Shown here: positions 1 through 6,660 of the stretch, one piece after another
How the letters are laid out: every line of letters begins with the position of its first letter
Numbering within the stretch: position 1 is the stretch's first letter
NCBI GenBank assembly: GCA_946480705.1
Contig: CAMLLF010000222.1
Span: 1-6,781, forward strand
Length of the DNA stretch: 6,781 bases
Direction: 5' to 3'
DNA from: an uncultured Lysobacteraceae bacterium
GTDB taxonomy: Bacteria; Pseudomonadota; Gammaproteobacteria; Xanthomonadales; Rhodanobacteraceae
The notes under the pieces: generated by a model
Told to the model about the DNA's origin: nothing
The model's input: the letters and a program-made list of their open reading frames with translations, nothing else
Database searches by the model: none
Made by a program: the position numbers and the translations under genes

Positions 1-139
1 CGCCAGTTTCCAGTTCAGCTTCGCCGCCGTCACCGCCATCGTCACCCTGCACAGCCTGCCAGCCGTCAGGCGCTTGCTCGGGCCGCGCGAGGACGGCCAG
101 GGCCAACCCCGACTCCACCTCGCCGGCGAGGGTCGGACC
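1..139. other. Left-edge segment that does not fit the MgtE gene (possible chimeric junction)
   Basis: The minus-strand mgtE frame stays open through this segment, but its translation (LAGEVESGLALAVLARPEQ and onward to a Gly/Asp/Glu-rich run) does not resemble the first transmembrane helices that should follow 'GINLGTAFLA' in the MgtE family. No other minus frame restores the expected sequence, so a simple frameshift does not explain it. The plus strand, read from position 2, gives a hydrophobic stretch (FSFAAVTAIVTLHSLPAVRR) with nearly all G/C third positions. It could be the tail of another membrane protein, but I cannot name a family. The join lies at about 118-146. Confidence 0.45.
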
Positions 140-1045
140 GGCGAGGAACGCGGTGCCGAGGTTGATGCCGAGCCACACCGCGCGACGCCGCGTCGTGCGC
201 GGCACCGGCGCGAACAGGTCTTCCTCTTCGTCGAGACCGGCCGCGCCGAGGGCCTGGTGCTCGGCCTGGTCGCGGATGATGTCGACGACGTCGTCGATCG
301 TGATGTGGCCGAGCAGCACGTTGTTCTCGTCGACGACCGGCGCGCTGAGCCAGTCGTGATTCGCGAAGCGCTGGGCGACCTCGGATACGCGCGTGTCGGC
401 GTCGATCGCCGGCTGTTCGGCGTCCATGATGCGGTTGACCGCGTCGGCCGGTTCCGCGGTCAGCAGCTGGGCCAGCGAGATGCGGCCCTGGTACTGGCGG
501 CGGCGGCTGACGACGTAGAGATGATGCGTGCCTTCGGGCAGTTCGCCGCGCAGCCGCAGGTAGCGCAGCACGACGTCGACGCTGACGTCGGCGCGCACGG
601 TGACGACGTCCGGGTTCATGAGGCGCCCGGCCGTGTCCTCGTCGTAGGTCAGCATCTGTTCGAGGCGTTCGCGGTTCTCGCGATCCATCGACTTCAGCAC
701 TTCGTCGATGACGGTGTCCGGCAGGTCCTCGAGCAGGTCGGCGAGGTCGTCGATGTCGAGCGACTCGGCCGCAGCGACGATTTCGTCGGGGTCCATCGCG
801 CGCAGCAGGTCTTCGCGGACGTCCTCGCCGACATGGACGAGCACCTCGCCGTCGTCCTCGGCGTCGACGAGCCCCCAGACCGCCTGGCGCTTGGCCGACG
901 GCAGCGATTCGAGCAGGTTGCCGATCTCCGCGGGCGACAGCGTGTTGACGAGCCGCTTGACCGGCCCGAGCCGGCCGCTGTCGAGCGCCTGTTCGAGCAG
1001 GCGCAGCTGCTTGGCGGTCTTGTCCTGTCGCGCGGTATCGGCCAT
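2..1045 (-). CDS. mgtE: Magnesium transporter MgtE, 3' part missing
   Basis: MgtE is a homodimeric inner-membrane Mg2+ channel whose cytosolic N and CBS domains sense Mg2+ and gate the pore. Translation from the ATG at 1045 gives MADTARQDKTAKQLRLLEQA. The acidic helical N domain spans about residues 10-135 (LLESLP at 44-49, DIDDLADLLEDLP at 97-109). It is followed by the conserved DEDTAGRLMNP (135-145) and a CBS pair at about 145-260 (SAPVVDEN at 234-241, GHITIDDVVDIIRD at 246-259). A linker then leads to the start of the first membrane helix (VWLGINLGTAFLA, 290-302). After residue 302, near position 140, the frame stays open to the window edge but no longer resembles MgtE, so the five-helix pore domain is absent (family length about 450 residues). 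The start is supported by AAGGGA seven bases upstream. The family call is secure. Whether the gene is broken in the organism or the edge is chimeric is unresolved. Confidence 0.9.
   Translation of the reverse strand, partial: MADTARQDKTAKQLRLLEQALDSGRLGPVKRLVNTLSPAEIGNLLESLPSAKRQAVWGLVDAEDDGEVLVHVGEDVREDLLRAMDPDEIVAAAESLDIDDLADLLEDLPDTVIDEVLKSMDRENRERLEQMLTYDEDTAGRLMNPDVVTVRADVSVDVVLRYLRLRGELPEGTHHLYVVSRRRQYQGRISLAQLLTAEPADAVNRIMDAEQPAIDADTRVSEVAQRFANHDWLSAPVVDENNVLLGHITIDDVVDIIRDQAEHQALGAAGLDEEEDLFAPVPRTTRRRAVWLGINLGTAFLAGPTLAGEVESGLALAVLARPEQAPDGWQAVQGDDGGDGGEAELETG
118..146. repeat. 14-bp perfect palindrome and 9-bp direct repeat at the left junction
   Basis: Positions 118-131 read cctcgccggcgagg, a perfect 14-bp palindrome. 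Its right half, ccggcgagg (123-131), recurs as a direct copy at 138-146. The repeat coincides with the point where MgtE similarity ends. This is consistent with a microhomology-type join, real or artefactual, although short GC palindromes also arise by chance in such GC-rich DNA. Confidence 0.6.
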
Positions 1046-1052
1046 GGGTCAG

Positions 1053-1058
1053 TCCCTT
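1053..1058 (-). promoter_or_regulatory. Shine-Dalgarno site of mgtE
   Basis: The minus strand reads AAGGGA here, seven bases before the ATG at 1045. It fixes the start of mgtE in preference to any internal ATG. No promoter boxes are convincing in the 50-base leader. Confidence 0.7.
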
Positions 1059-1074
1059 GCAATGACGCGATTGT

Positions 1075-1094
1075 CGCGGACCGCGCGGTCCGCG
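1075..1094. repeat. Perfect 20-bp palindrome between the acyltransferase stop and mgtE
   Basis: The sequence cgcggaccgcgcggtccgcg equals its own reverse complement. It starts one base after the TAG of the acyltransferase gene and ends 29 bases before the mgtE ATG. As RNA it could fold into an 8-bp stem with a GCGC loop. The minus strand continues with ACAATCGCG, so there is no U-run and it is not a standard intrinsic terminator. It could be a partial terminator, an mRNA stabiliser between cistrons, or a binding site for a dimeric protein. Confidence 0.6.
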
Positions 1095-1095
1095 C

Positions 1096-2262
1096 CTACC
1101 CGGGCGCGTTCGCCGCCGCGCGCCGCTTGAAACGCAGCAGCGGTTTTTCGACGCCATGCCACGACAGCGCGCCCGCCGCGACCGCGAGCGGCAGCGCAAT
1201 CAGCGTGATGCGTGTCGGCGTCGGCACGGGCAGCGCCGCGGCGACGAGCTGCTGGATCGGAAAGCCCCAGAGATAGACGCCGTAGGAATAGTCGCCGAAG
1301 CGGTTGAAGCCGAGCAGGAAGCGCGGACCGTAGGCGAACCAGAACACCGCATAGCAGAGCCCGAGTCCGTACAGCGGCAGGAACCCGTCGCTGCCGTGAG
1401 CGAGCGCGGCCGCGGCGAACGGCAGCGGCACGAGCGCGCCGTGGAACGGCACGATGTCGCGGAAGCGGTAGAACGCGCTGCCGGCGAGAAAGAACGCGCC
1501 GAGCCGCAGGAACTCGTCGATCGGCATCATCGGCAGCGGAAACGGCGCATACAGCGCCGCGGCGAGCAGCGCGGCGGCATAGACGAAGCGCTCGCGCGTG
1601 TCGAGGAGACCGAGTACGCCGAACAGCGCGAGCCAGACATAGACGCGCACCTCGACGACGAGCGTCCACAGCGAACCGTTGACCGTATTCGGCAGCGGGT
1701 TACCGGCGAACACGCCGGGCAGGGTCCACTGCATGTCGGTCGCGAAAGTTGCATTTTTCCATATGTATCGCCACGTCTCCGGCGCGACGAGATACTCCGC
1801 GCGCGGCAGCTCGGTAACGGCGGTGCCGACGACGAGCGTCGTGACGAGCAGGCAGGCGAGATACGCCGGCACGATACGCAGCGCGCGCGAGCGCAGGAAG
1901 AACGCGAGATCCGGCCGGCGCAGCCAGGCGCCCGTGACGAGAAATCCGCTGATCGCGAAGAACACCTGGACGGCGATCGTGCCCGAATAGAGCCCGTAGC
2001 CGATGCCGAGCCGCGAGATGTGGTCCATCGCGCCCCCGATGCCGCAGATCGCGTAGCTGTGCCCGTAGATCACGGCCGATGCGGCGATCAGCCGCAACAG
2101 CAGCAGGTTGTCGCCCTTGGCGGCCATGGCCTGTTCGAGCGTGCGCCAGCGCGGCTGAGCGAACGGCGCATCGGCGGGAACCGGCGCGACGGGCGGCCCG
2201 CGCCATCGCTGCACGAGGGCGACGACGACGAGGCCGAGCAGCAACCAGTGGAAATCCTGCAT
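1096..2262 (-). CDS. Acyltransferase family 3 (OafA/OatA-type) integral membrane protein
   Basis: The protein has 388 residues and many hydrophobic helices. AT3 proteins move acyl groups, usually acetyl, across the inner membrane onto surface glycans. Visible family marks are the R-x10-H motif (R57 and H68 in LRLIAASAVIYGHSY), FFAISGFLVTGAWLRR (101-116), RALRIVPAY (126-134), the GSLWTLVVEV segment with E204 (196-205), GDYSYGVYLWGFPIQQ (323-338) and a closing VEKPLLR (371-377). There is no attached SGNH domain, unlike OatA. The N terminus is unusual: a hydrophobic helix (residues 4-17) and a Pro/Ala-rich linker precede the usual start of the domain. An internal ATG (M46, at 2127) would give a more standard protein, but the strong AAGGGAG before M1 favours the longer form. 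The gene starts 25 bases after the SGNH gene and probably shares its transcript. Donor and acceptor are unknown. Confidence 0.9.
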   Translation of the reverse strand: MQDFHWLLLGLVVVALVQRWRGPPVAPVPADAPFAQPRWRTLEQAMAAKGDNLLLLRLIAASAVIYGHSYAICGIGGAMDHISRLGIGYGLYSGTIAVQVFFAISGFLVTGAWLRRPDLAFFLRSRALRIVPAYLACLLVTTLVVGTAVTELPRAEYLVAPETWRYIWKNATFATDMQWTLPGVFAGNPLPNTVNGSLWTLVVEVRVYVWLALFGVLGLLDTRERFVYAAALLAAALYAPFPLPMMPIDEFLRLGAFFLAGSAFYRFRDIVPFHGALVPLPFAAAALAHGSDGFLPLYGLGLCYAVFWFAYGPRFLLGFNRFGDYSYGVYLWGFPIQQLVAAALPVPTPTRITLIALPLAVAAGALSWHGVEKPLLRFKRRAAANAPG

Positions 2263-2268
2263 CAGCGG

Positions 2269-2275
2269 CTCCCTT
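2269..2275 (-). promoter_or_regulatory. Strong Shine-Dalgarno site of the AT3 gene
   Basis: The minus strand reads AAGGGAG, six bases before the ATG at 2262, within the 25-base gap after the SGNH stop codon. It supports the upstream start with the extra N-terminal helix over the internal ATG at 2127, which lacks a comparable site. Confidence 0.7.
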
Positions 2276-2287
2276 GCCGAAGTCGGG

Positions 2288-3466
2288 TCAGTTCGTCGCG
2301 CCGCGCGCCGCAGGCGCGGAAACGAGCGCCGCGTTGCCGGCGGTTTCGCCGTACAGCGCCTCGCGCAGCTGCGGCAGGATGCGCGCCATCAGCGCGGCGC
2401 GTCCGGCGTCGTTCTGGTGGAAGAAGTCGAAGTAGTAGCCGCAGCCGCCGCCGGGTGCATCGGCGAGCGCGTCGGTCGCATCGATGACGCGGATGCGGCC
2501 TTCGTCGACGAGCGGCTGCAGCACGCTGAGCGCCCATGCGTGCAATCCCTTGGGCGAGGCCTCTTTCCACGCGCCGGTCAGCGGCATCAGCACGATCACC
2601 GGCGGCTGCTTCCAGTTCAGCGCGCGCAGGCGATTGCGAATGTTGTCGCGGGTCTGGTGCAGGAAATCGGGCAGCGGCGTCGGTCCGTTCACTGCGCTGA
2701 AATCGAGCCGCGCGGCGAGTTCGGCGCGAAGTTCGCGGCACTGGTGACGCAGGCCGTCGGCGGCAGGGCCGGTCGCTGCGTCGACCGCATCGCAGGCAGC
2801 AACGCGGTCGACGCCGAAGTCGCACATGGTGCGCGTCTCGGACGGATTGCGCAGCACGGTGTCCGCCGCGCTGAAATTCTCGTTCCACCAGCGCAGCGAC
2901 TTGCGCCGGTCGCGCGGCGCGCGCACGAAGTCGCGGATGTCCTCGCGATACTGGTAGAGCGCCGAATGCGTGCCCCAGGTGCCGAGTTCGTCGAGATCGA
3001 ACGGGACGTGAGCGGCAATCGTCGCATCGTCGGCGAAGCGCCGGAACGGCACGGCGATCGCCAGTTCGTAGCTGCCGTTTCCGGGGAATTTGAACGTCGT
3101 CAGGTCCGTCGCGAGGATGCCGCCGCGCAGCGGCGCGCGGTGCGCGGCGAGCCAGTCCGTCAGCACGTCAACGGTCATCCAGTGCGAGCCCGGCATGCTG
3201 AGGTTCGCGTGCACGACGCCGTGTTCCTGCGCGAGCGCCGCGAGCGCCTCGTGATCGATGCCGTAGACCGGGCGCGAGCTGCCGATCGTCACGAGATCGA
3301 GTTTCGCGAGCGCGGGATCGGTCAGCGCGCGCTTTAGCCGCAGACTCGTGCCCGCGTGGCTCTCCGGCTTGACCATCGGTTCCCAGGCGCCGAGGCGGAA
3401 CAGTCCTTCGCAGGCGGCGACCAGCAGCAGCGGCGCGACGAATTTGAGGATCGTCTTGATCGTCAT
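2288..3466 (-). CDS. SGNH/AlgX-AlgJ-like periplasmic acyl-transfer partner of the MBOAT protein
   Basis: The protein has 392 residues: a short positive N terminus, one hydrophobic segment (about 8-25) and a long soluble domain, so it should face the periplasm on an anchor. VTIGSSRPVYGID (59-71) fits the SGNH nucleophile block, in the GSS form also seen in DltD-like proteins rather than GDS. YYFDFFHQNDAGR (344-356) supplies the D-x-x-H pair (D347, H350). HANLSMPGSHW (86-96) may hold the second and third blocks. Together these suggest an active Ser-Asp-His centre. VAAC at 16-19 resembles a lipobox, so C19 might be lipidated; a plain signal anchor is the alternative. Proteins of this type work with MBOAT acyltransferases in O-acetylation of alginate (AlgJ/AlgX) and peptidoglycan (PatB). 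The ATG lies one base after the MBOAT stop, which is strong evidence for partnership. Esterase activity cannot be excluded. Confidence 0.8.
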   Translation of the reverse strand: MTIKTILKFVAPLLLVAACEGLFRLGAWEPMVKPESHAGTSLRLKRALTDPALAKLDLVTIGSSRPVYGIDHEALAALAQEHGVVHANLSMPGSHWMTVDVLTDWLAAHRAPLRGGILATDLTTFKFPGNGSYELAIAVPFRRFADDATIAAHVPFDLDELGTWGTHSALYQYREDIRDFVRAPRDRRKSLRWWNENFSAADTVLRNPSETRTMCDFGVDRVAACDAVDAATGPAADGLRHQCRELRAELAARLDFSAVNGPTPLPDFLHQTRDNIRNRLRALNWKQPPVIVLMPLTGAWKEASPKGLHAWALSVLQPLVDEGRIRVIDATDALADAPGGGCGYYFDFFHQNDAGRAALMARILPQLREALYGETAGNAALVSAPAARGATN

Positions 3467-3470
3467 GTCA
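3464..3470 (-). promoter_or_regulatory. Stop-start coupling site TGACATG between the MBOAT and SGNH genes
   Basis: On the minus strand the TGA of the MBOAT gene and the ATG of the SGNH gene are separated by a single C. The preceding bases (CTATTTCCAGTTC) contain no Shine-Dalgarno-like purine run. Ribosomes ending the first gene probably start the second directly, which would keep the two proteins in fixed proportion. Confidence 0.65.
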
Positions 3471-4871
3471 GAACTGGAAATAGATGAACGGCGTCGTCGC
3501 CGCGGGCGTGAACCAGATCAGCAGCAGGCCGATCGCCGCGAGCGTCGTCGCGAAGACCGGACCGCGTTCGCGCGCAAGCCATTCCTTGAAGCCCTTCCAG
3601 CCGCCGAGCAGGTGCACGGCGAGCATGGCACTCAGGAGCAGCAGCATCGGCAGATGCGCGCCTTCGTCGAACGCCGGCGCGGCGGCGCCGGCGATGTTGC
3701 CGATCAGCGTCTTCGCGTCGCCGAAGGTCTTTGCGCGGAAAAAGATCCAGGCGAAGCAGACCAGGTGAAACGTCAGCGTCCAGCGGACCGCACGCATGAC
3801 GGCGTTGCCCGCGTTCCAGAACGGCAGCCGGAACAGCACGCCGCGTTCGAACGCGAGATAGCCGCCGTGGAGTCCGCCCCAGATCACGAAGTTCCAGCTG
3901 GCGCCGTGCCACAGGCCGCCGAGCAGCATCGTCAGCATGAGGTTCACATACGTGTGCAGCTCGCCCTTGCGGTTGCCGCCGAGCGAGATGTACAGGTAGT
4001 CGCGCAGCCAGCGCGACAGCGTCATGTGCCAGCGCCGCCAGAACTCCTGCACGCTGTCGGCGAAATACGGATAGTTGAAATTCTGCGGGTAGCGGAAGCC
4101 GAGCAGCAGCGCGAGGCCGATCGCGATGTCGGTATAGCCCGAGAAATCGCAGTAGATCTGGAATGCGAACGCATAGACCGCGAGCAGGCTGTCCCAGAAG
4201 CCGTGCTGTGCCGGGTTCGCGAAGATCGGATCGGCGTACAGGGCGAGATTGTCGGCGAAGACGATCTTCTTGACGAAGCCGAACGCGATCAGCACGAGCG
4301 CGCGCTGCACGTCGGCCGCGCCGACGCGCTGGTCGCCGTCGAGTTCCTTGAAGAATTCGTAGTCGCGCACGATCGGGCCGGCGGCGAGCTGCGGAAAGAA
4401 CGAGACGAACAGTGCGTAGTCGAGCAGGTTGCGGCGCGGCCGGCTGACGCCGCGATAGACGTCGATCGTGTAGGAGAGGCTCTGGAACGTGTAGAATGAG
4501 ATGCCGACCGGCAGCACGATGTCCATGGCCGAGAACTGCAGCGAAGTGCCGAGCGCGGCGTTCGCGACGTTCCAGTTCTCGATGAGCCAATTGGCATATT
4601 TGAAAAAGGCGAGCAGGCCGAGGTTCGTGCAGAGGCTCAGCATCAGCAGCCAGCGCGGCCGCGACACGCGCACCATGCCGAGCGCGATGCAGTAATCGAG
4701 CAGCGTGGAGTAGACGATGATGCCGAGATACATCCAGCTCCACTGGCCGTAGAAGTAGTAGCTCGCCGCGAGCAGCATGAACTTCTGCGCGGTCGGCCAC
4801 GGGCGCAGGCTCTTGTTCAGCGTGAGCACGATCACGAAGAACACGACGAAGTGCAGGGAATTGAAAAGCAT
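3468..4871 (-). CDS. MBOAT family O-acyltransferase (AlgI/PatA type)
   Basis: This is a 467-residue multi-pass membrane protein of normal family length. MBOAT proteins of this branch take an acyl group from a cytosolic donor and pass it through the membrane for glycan O-acylation. The diagnostic run is complete: SYYFYGQW (37-44), LPVGISFYTFQSLSYTIDVYRG (120-141), FPQLAAGPIVR (159-169), YCDFSGYTDIAIG (240-252), NFNYPYF (264-270), EFWRRWHMTLSRWLRDYLY (276-294), SLGGNRKG (296-303) and GGLWHGASWNFVIWGGLHG (318-336). H322 matches the invariant catalytic histidine of the family; H282 and H335 are the other conserved ones. The start has only a weak GAGAAA ten bases upstream. The 63-base gap to the GT-C gene shows no clear terminator or promoter. 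Similarity to AlgI is general to the branch. No other alginate genes are present, so alginate should not be assumed as the substrate. Confidence 0.95.
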   Translation of the reverse strand: MLFNSLHFVVFFVIVLTLNKSLRPWPTAQKFMLLAASYYFYGQWSWMYLGIIVYSTLLDYCIALGMVRVSRPRWLLMLSLCTNLGLLAFFKYANWLIENWNVANAALGTSLQFSAMDIVLPVGISFYTFQSLSYTIDVYRGVSRPRRNLLDYALFVSFFPQLAAGPIVRDYEFFKELDGDQRVGAADVQRALVLIAFGFVKKIVFADNLALYADPIFANPAQHGFWDSLLAVYAFAFQIYCDFSGYTDIAIGLALLLGFRYPQNFNYPYFADSVQEFWRRWHMTLSRWLRDYLYISLGGNRKGELHTYVNLMLTMLLGGLWHGASWNFVIWGGLHGGYLAFERGVLFRLPFWNAGNAVMRAVRWTLTFHLVCFAWIFFRAKTFGDAKTLIGNIAGAAAPAFDEGAHLPMLLLLSAMLAVHLLGGWKGFKEWLARERGPVFATTLAAIGLLLIWFTPAATTPFIYFQF

Positions 4872-4934
4872 GCGTTGCGTGTTTCTCGGTGATGGATGCG
4901 CTGCGCGACGGGAAGAGCGGTGGAGCCTGCCGCT

Positions 4935-6659
4935 TCATCCGCTGTCGTCGGCGACGAGTTCCGCGAGCAGGAAACGGTCGTTCTCGACGACGATACGCGT
5001 TCCGGCCGGCGCGGCCGTCTGCGGCGTGCAGCCGTCGATGAGTTCCGCAGCTTCGCCGGATCGCGGCTTGGGCAGCAGCAGATAGCGGATCCCGAACCGG
5101 CGCATGTACTGCGTCGCGGCGGCGAGGGAACTCACGTACTCCGGCCGCGACAGCGCGACCGACGGAAAATCCTCGAATCGCGCCGGCAGCCGCGCGGCCG
5201 CTTCGAACGGTGCGCAGCCGACGACGCGCGCGACGCCCGGCTGTACACGCAGGTATTCGGCGATTTCGTCGAGACCGGCATAGGCCACGATGCCGTGGCC
5301 GATCTTGCGCGAATCGCGCGGGCTGCGGTCGAGCACGAGATCGAACGCGCGCGTGCCCGGCGCCCAGCTTGCGCTCGCGAAGGCATAGATGCCCTGGAAC
5401 GCGGCAAACCCGAGCAGGATAGCCTGCAGCAGGCGGCGCGCCGGCGCGGCGTGGCAGAGCTGGCGCCAGGCGAATGCAACGCCGAGCGTCAGGGCCGGAA
5501 CCAGCGCGGCGATGAAGTAGTTACCGTCGCTGCCGCGCGTGTGATAGCGCCAGCCGGTCGCGATGACGATGCCGGCGACGATCAGACCGCCCAGCAGCAG
5601 CCGGTGCGCATCGGCGGCTGCGTCGCGCGGCACGCGGCGCGGTCGCAGCAGCACGGCGGCCAGCGGAAGCCAGAGCCAGACGTTGCCGGTCCAGCTGATT
5701 GCGATGTGTTCGAGGCGGTCCGGCCGCAGCAGCCAGTCGACGACGAGCGCCGGAACGTCGGACCAGTCCTGCGCGAACGCCCAGACCAGCGTGCCGGCCG
5801 GTTCGCGCAGTTCGAAGCCGAGCGCAAGCCAGAGCTTGAACAGCGGATCCGGGCCTATCGTCGGCAGCCCGGCGAGCAGCCACGTGCGCGCGGCGACGAA
5901 CGCGGCGGCGGCGAGCGCGAGAACGAGTGCCGTCGCGGCGACGGGTCTTGACGACGGTCCGGCCGGCATCTGCGTAGGAAGGCGCCACAACGCGATCGCT
6001 GCGGTAACGACGAGCAGGCCGAGATACGGCACGGCGACGAGCTTGCTCGATACTGCGAGCAGCGCTGCCGCGAGCGCCCACGCCAGCGCGCCGGCGTCGC
6101 GCCGGCGCACCGCGTCGCCGCCGAACAGGCAGGCGAGCATGAGCATCAGCGCACAGATGAGATCCGGCTTGGGTTCGATCGCCGGGTTGGCGATCGCCGG
6201 CAGCGTGAGGACGAGCGCCGCGAGCGGGATCTGCGCCGGCAGCGATTCCACGCCGAGACGCGCGAGCAGACGCACCACGGCCAAGGCCAGCAGCACGAGC
6301 AGCAGTATCGTCATGCCGCAGACGACGCTGGCGTCCAGTGCGCCCAGCGGCAGCAGCCAGACTTCGTACAGTTTTGGAAAATAGTGGACCGGCGAAACGA
6401 GGCCGAGCGATGCGAACGGCGAGCCGTCGGCGCTGAGCACGTACTCGGGGCGAAGGCCATACCAGAGACCGTCGAAGCTGAACGCGGTATTCGTGCGCGC
6501 GAAGAGCACGAGCACCCAGCCCGCGAGCGCGGCGAGCAGCATGCGTTCGCGCAGCGGTGCGCCGTGCGCGCGCTGCAGAAGGTGAACGCTCAGCGGACGG
6601 CTGCGCGCCCAGAGCGCTGCGGGCAACAGCAGCAGCGTCAGCACGCGCAGCGCGACCGG
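4935..6659 (-). CDS. GT-C-like polytopic membrane protein, putative glycosyltransferase, 5' end missing
   Basis: The recognisable part is about 574 residues, with roughly twelve hydrophobic segments and a soluble C-terminal domain of about 125-150 residues (from about 5380 down to 4938). The layout resembles GT-C glycosyltransferases of the GT39/ArnT type, which use lipid-linked sugars on the periplasmic side. FDGLWYGLRPEYV near 6474-6436 places an Asp in the first large loop, where GT-C enzymes carry a catalytic acid; an 'EPKPDL' stretch lies further on. I do not recognise a specific family, so transferase activity is an inference. The frame stays open upstream to an ATG at 6773, but that extension is Cys/Ser/Arg-rich and not protein-like, and the opposite strand looks coding there. 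The true start is probably outside the window or was lost at a junction near 6660; the first internal ATG is at 6542. The gene leads the cluster, 63 bases before the MBOAT gene. Confidence 0.7.
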   Translation of the reverse strand, partial: PVALRVLTLLLLPAALWARSRPLSVHLLQRAHGAPLRERMLLAALAGWVLVLFARTNTAFSFDGLWYGLRPEYVLSADGSPFASLGLVSPVHYFPKLYEVWLLPLGALDASVVCGMTILLLVLLALAVVRLLARLGVESLPAQIPLAALVLTLPAIANPAIEPKPDLICALMLMLACLFGGDAVRRRDAGALAWALAAALLAVSSKLVAVPYLGLLVVTAAIALWRLPTQMPAGPSSRPVAATALVLALAAAAFVAARTWLLAGLPTIGPDPLFKLWLALGFELREPAGTLVWAFAQDWSDVPALVVDWLLRPDRLEHIAISWTGNVWLWLPLAAVLLRPRRVPRDAAADAHRLLLGGLIVAGIVIATGWRYHTRGSDGNYFIAALVPALTLGVAFAWRQLCHAAPARRLLQAILLGFAAFQGIYAFASASWAPGTRAFDLVLDRSPRDSRKIGHGIVAYAGLDEIAEYLRVQPGVARVVGCAPFEAAARLPARFEDFPSVALSRPEYVSSLAAATQYMRRFGIRYLLLPKPRSGEAAELIDGCTPQTAAPAGTRIVVENDRFLLAELVADDSG

Positions 6660-6660
6660 C

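Noticed and set aside
1046..1095. Mg2+-sensing riboswitch upstream of mgtE
   Set aside because: Only 50 bases separate the genes, too short for a known Mg2+ riboswitch, and the only structure is the simple palindrome.
74..1276. Long plus-strand open frame opposite mgtE
   Set aside because: Its translation is an Asp/Val/Arg-rich mirror of the MgtE gene. Long antisense frames are expected when third positions are almost all G or C. Only its first 130 bases or so might be real coding, from other DNA.
1740..1770. Small AT-richer patch (gcatttttccatatg) that could look like a promoter or transfer boundary
   Set aside because: It lies inside the AT3 gene and simply encodes residues around YIWKNATF; the sequences on both sides belong to the same continuous protein.
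1156..4499. Several long plus-strand open frames (1156-2487, 2417-3337, 3348-4499)
   Set aside because: They are rich in Arg/Glu/Gln/Ala with no domain or membrane pattern, and they lie opposite three clearly recognised minus-strand genes.
4872..4934. Possible promoter or terminator between the GT-C and MBOAT genes
   Set aside because: No convincing -35/-10 pair, stem with U-run or strong inverted repeat is visible in the 63 bases, so the genes are treated as co-transcribed.
3463..4938. A 491-codon minus-strand frame overlapping the whole MBOAT gene
   Set aside because: It is an Arg/Ala/His-rich shadow in another frame. The overlapping 467-residue frame carries every MBOAT motif.
4896..5951. 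Plus-strand open frame opposite the GT-C gene
   Set aside because: Its composition is typical of a shadow frame (Arg, Glu, Gln, Ala) and it shows no recognisable motif.
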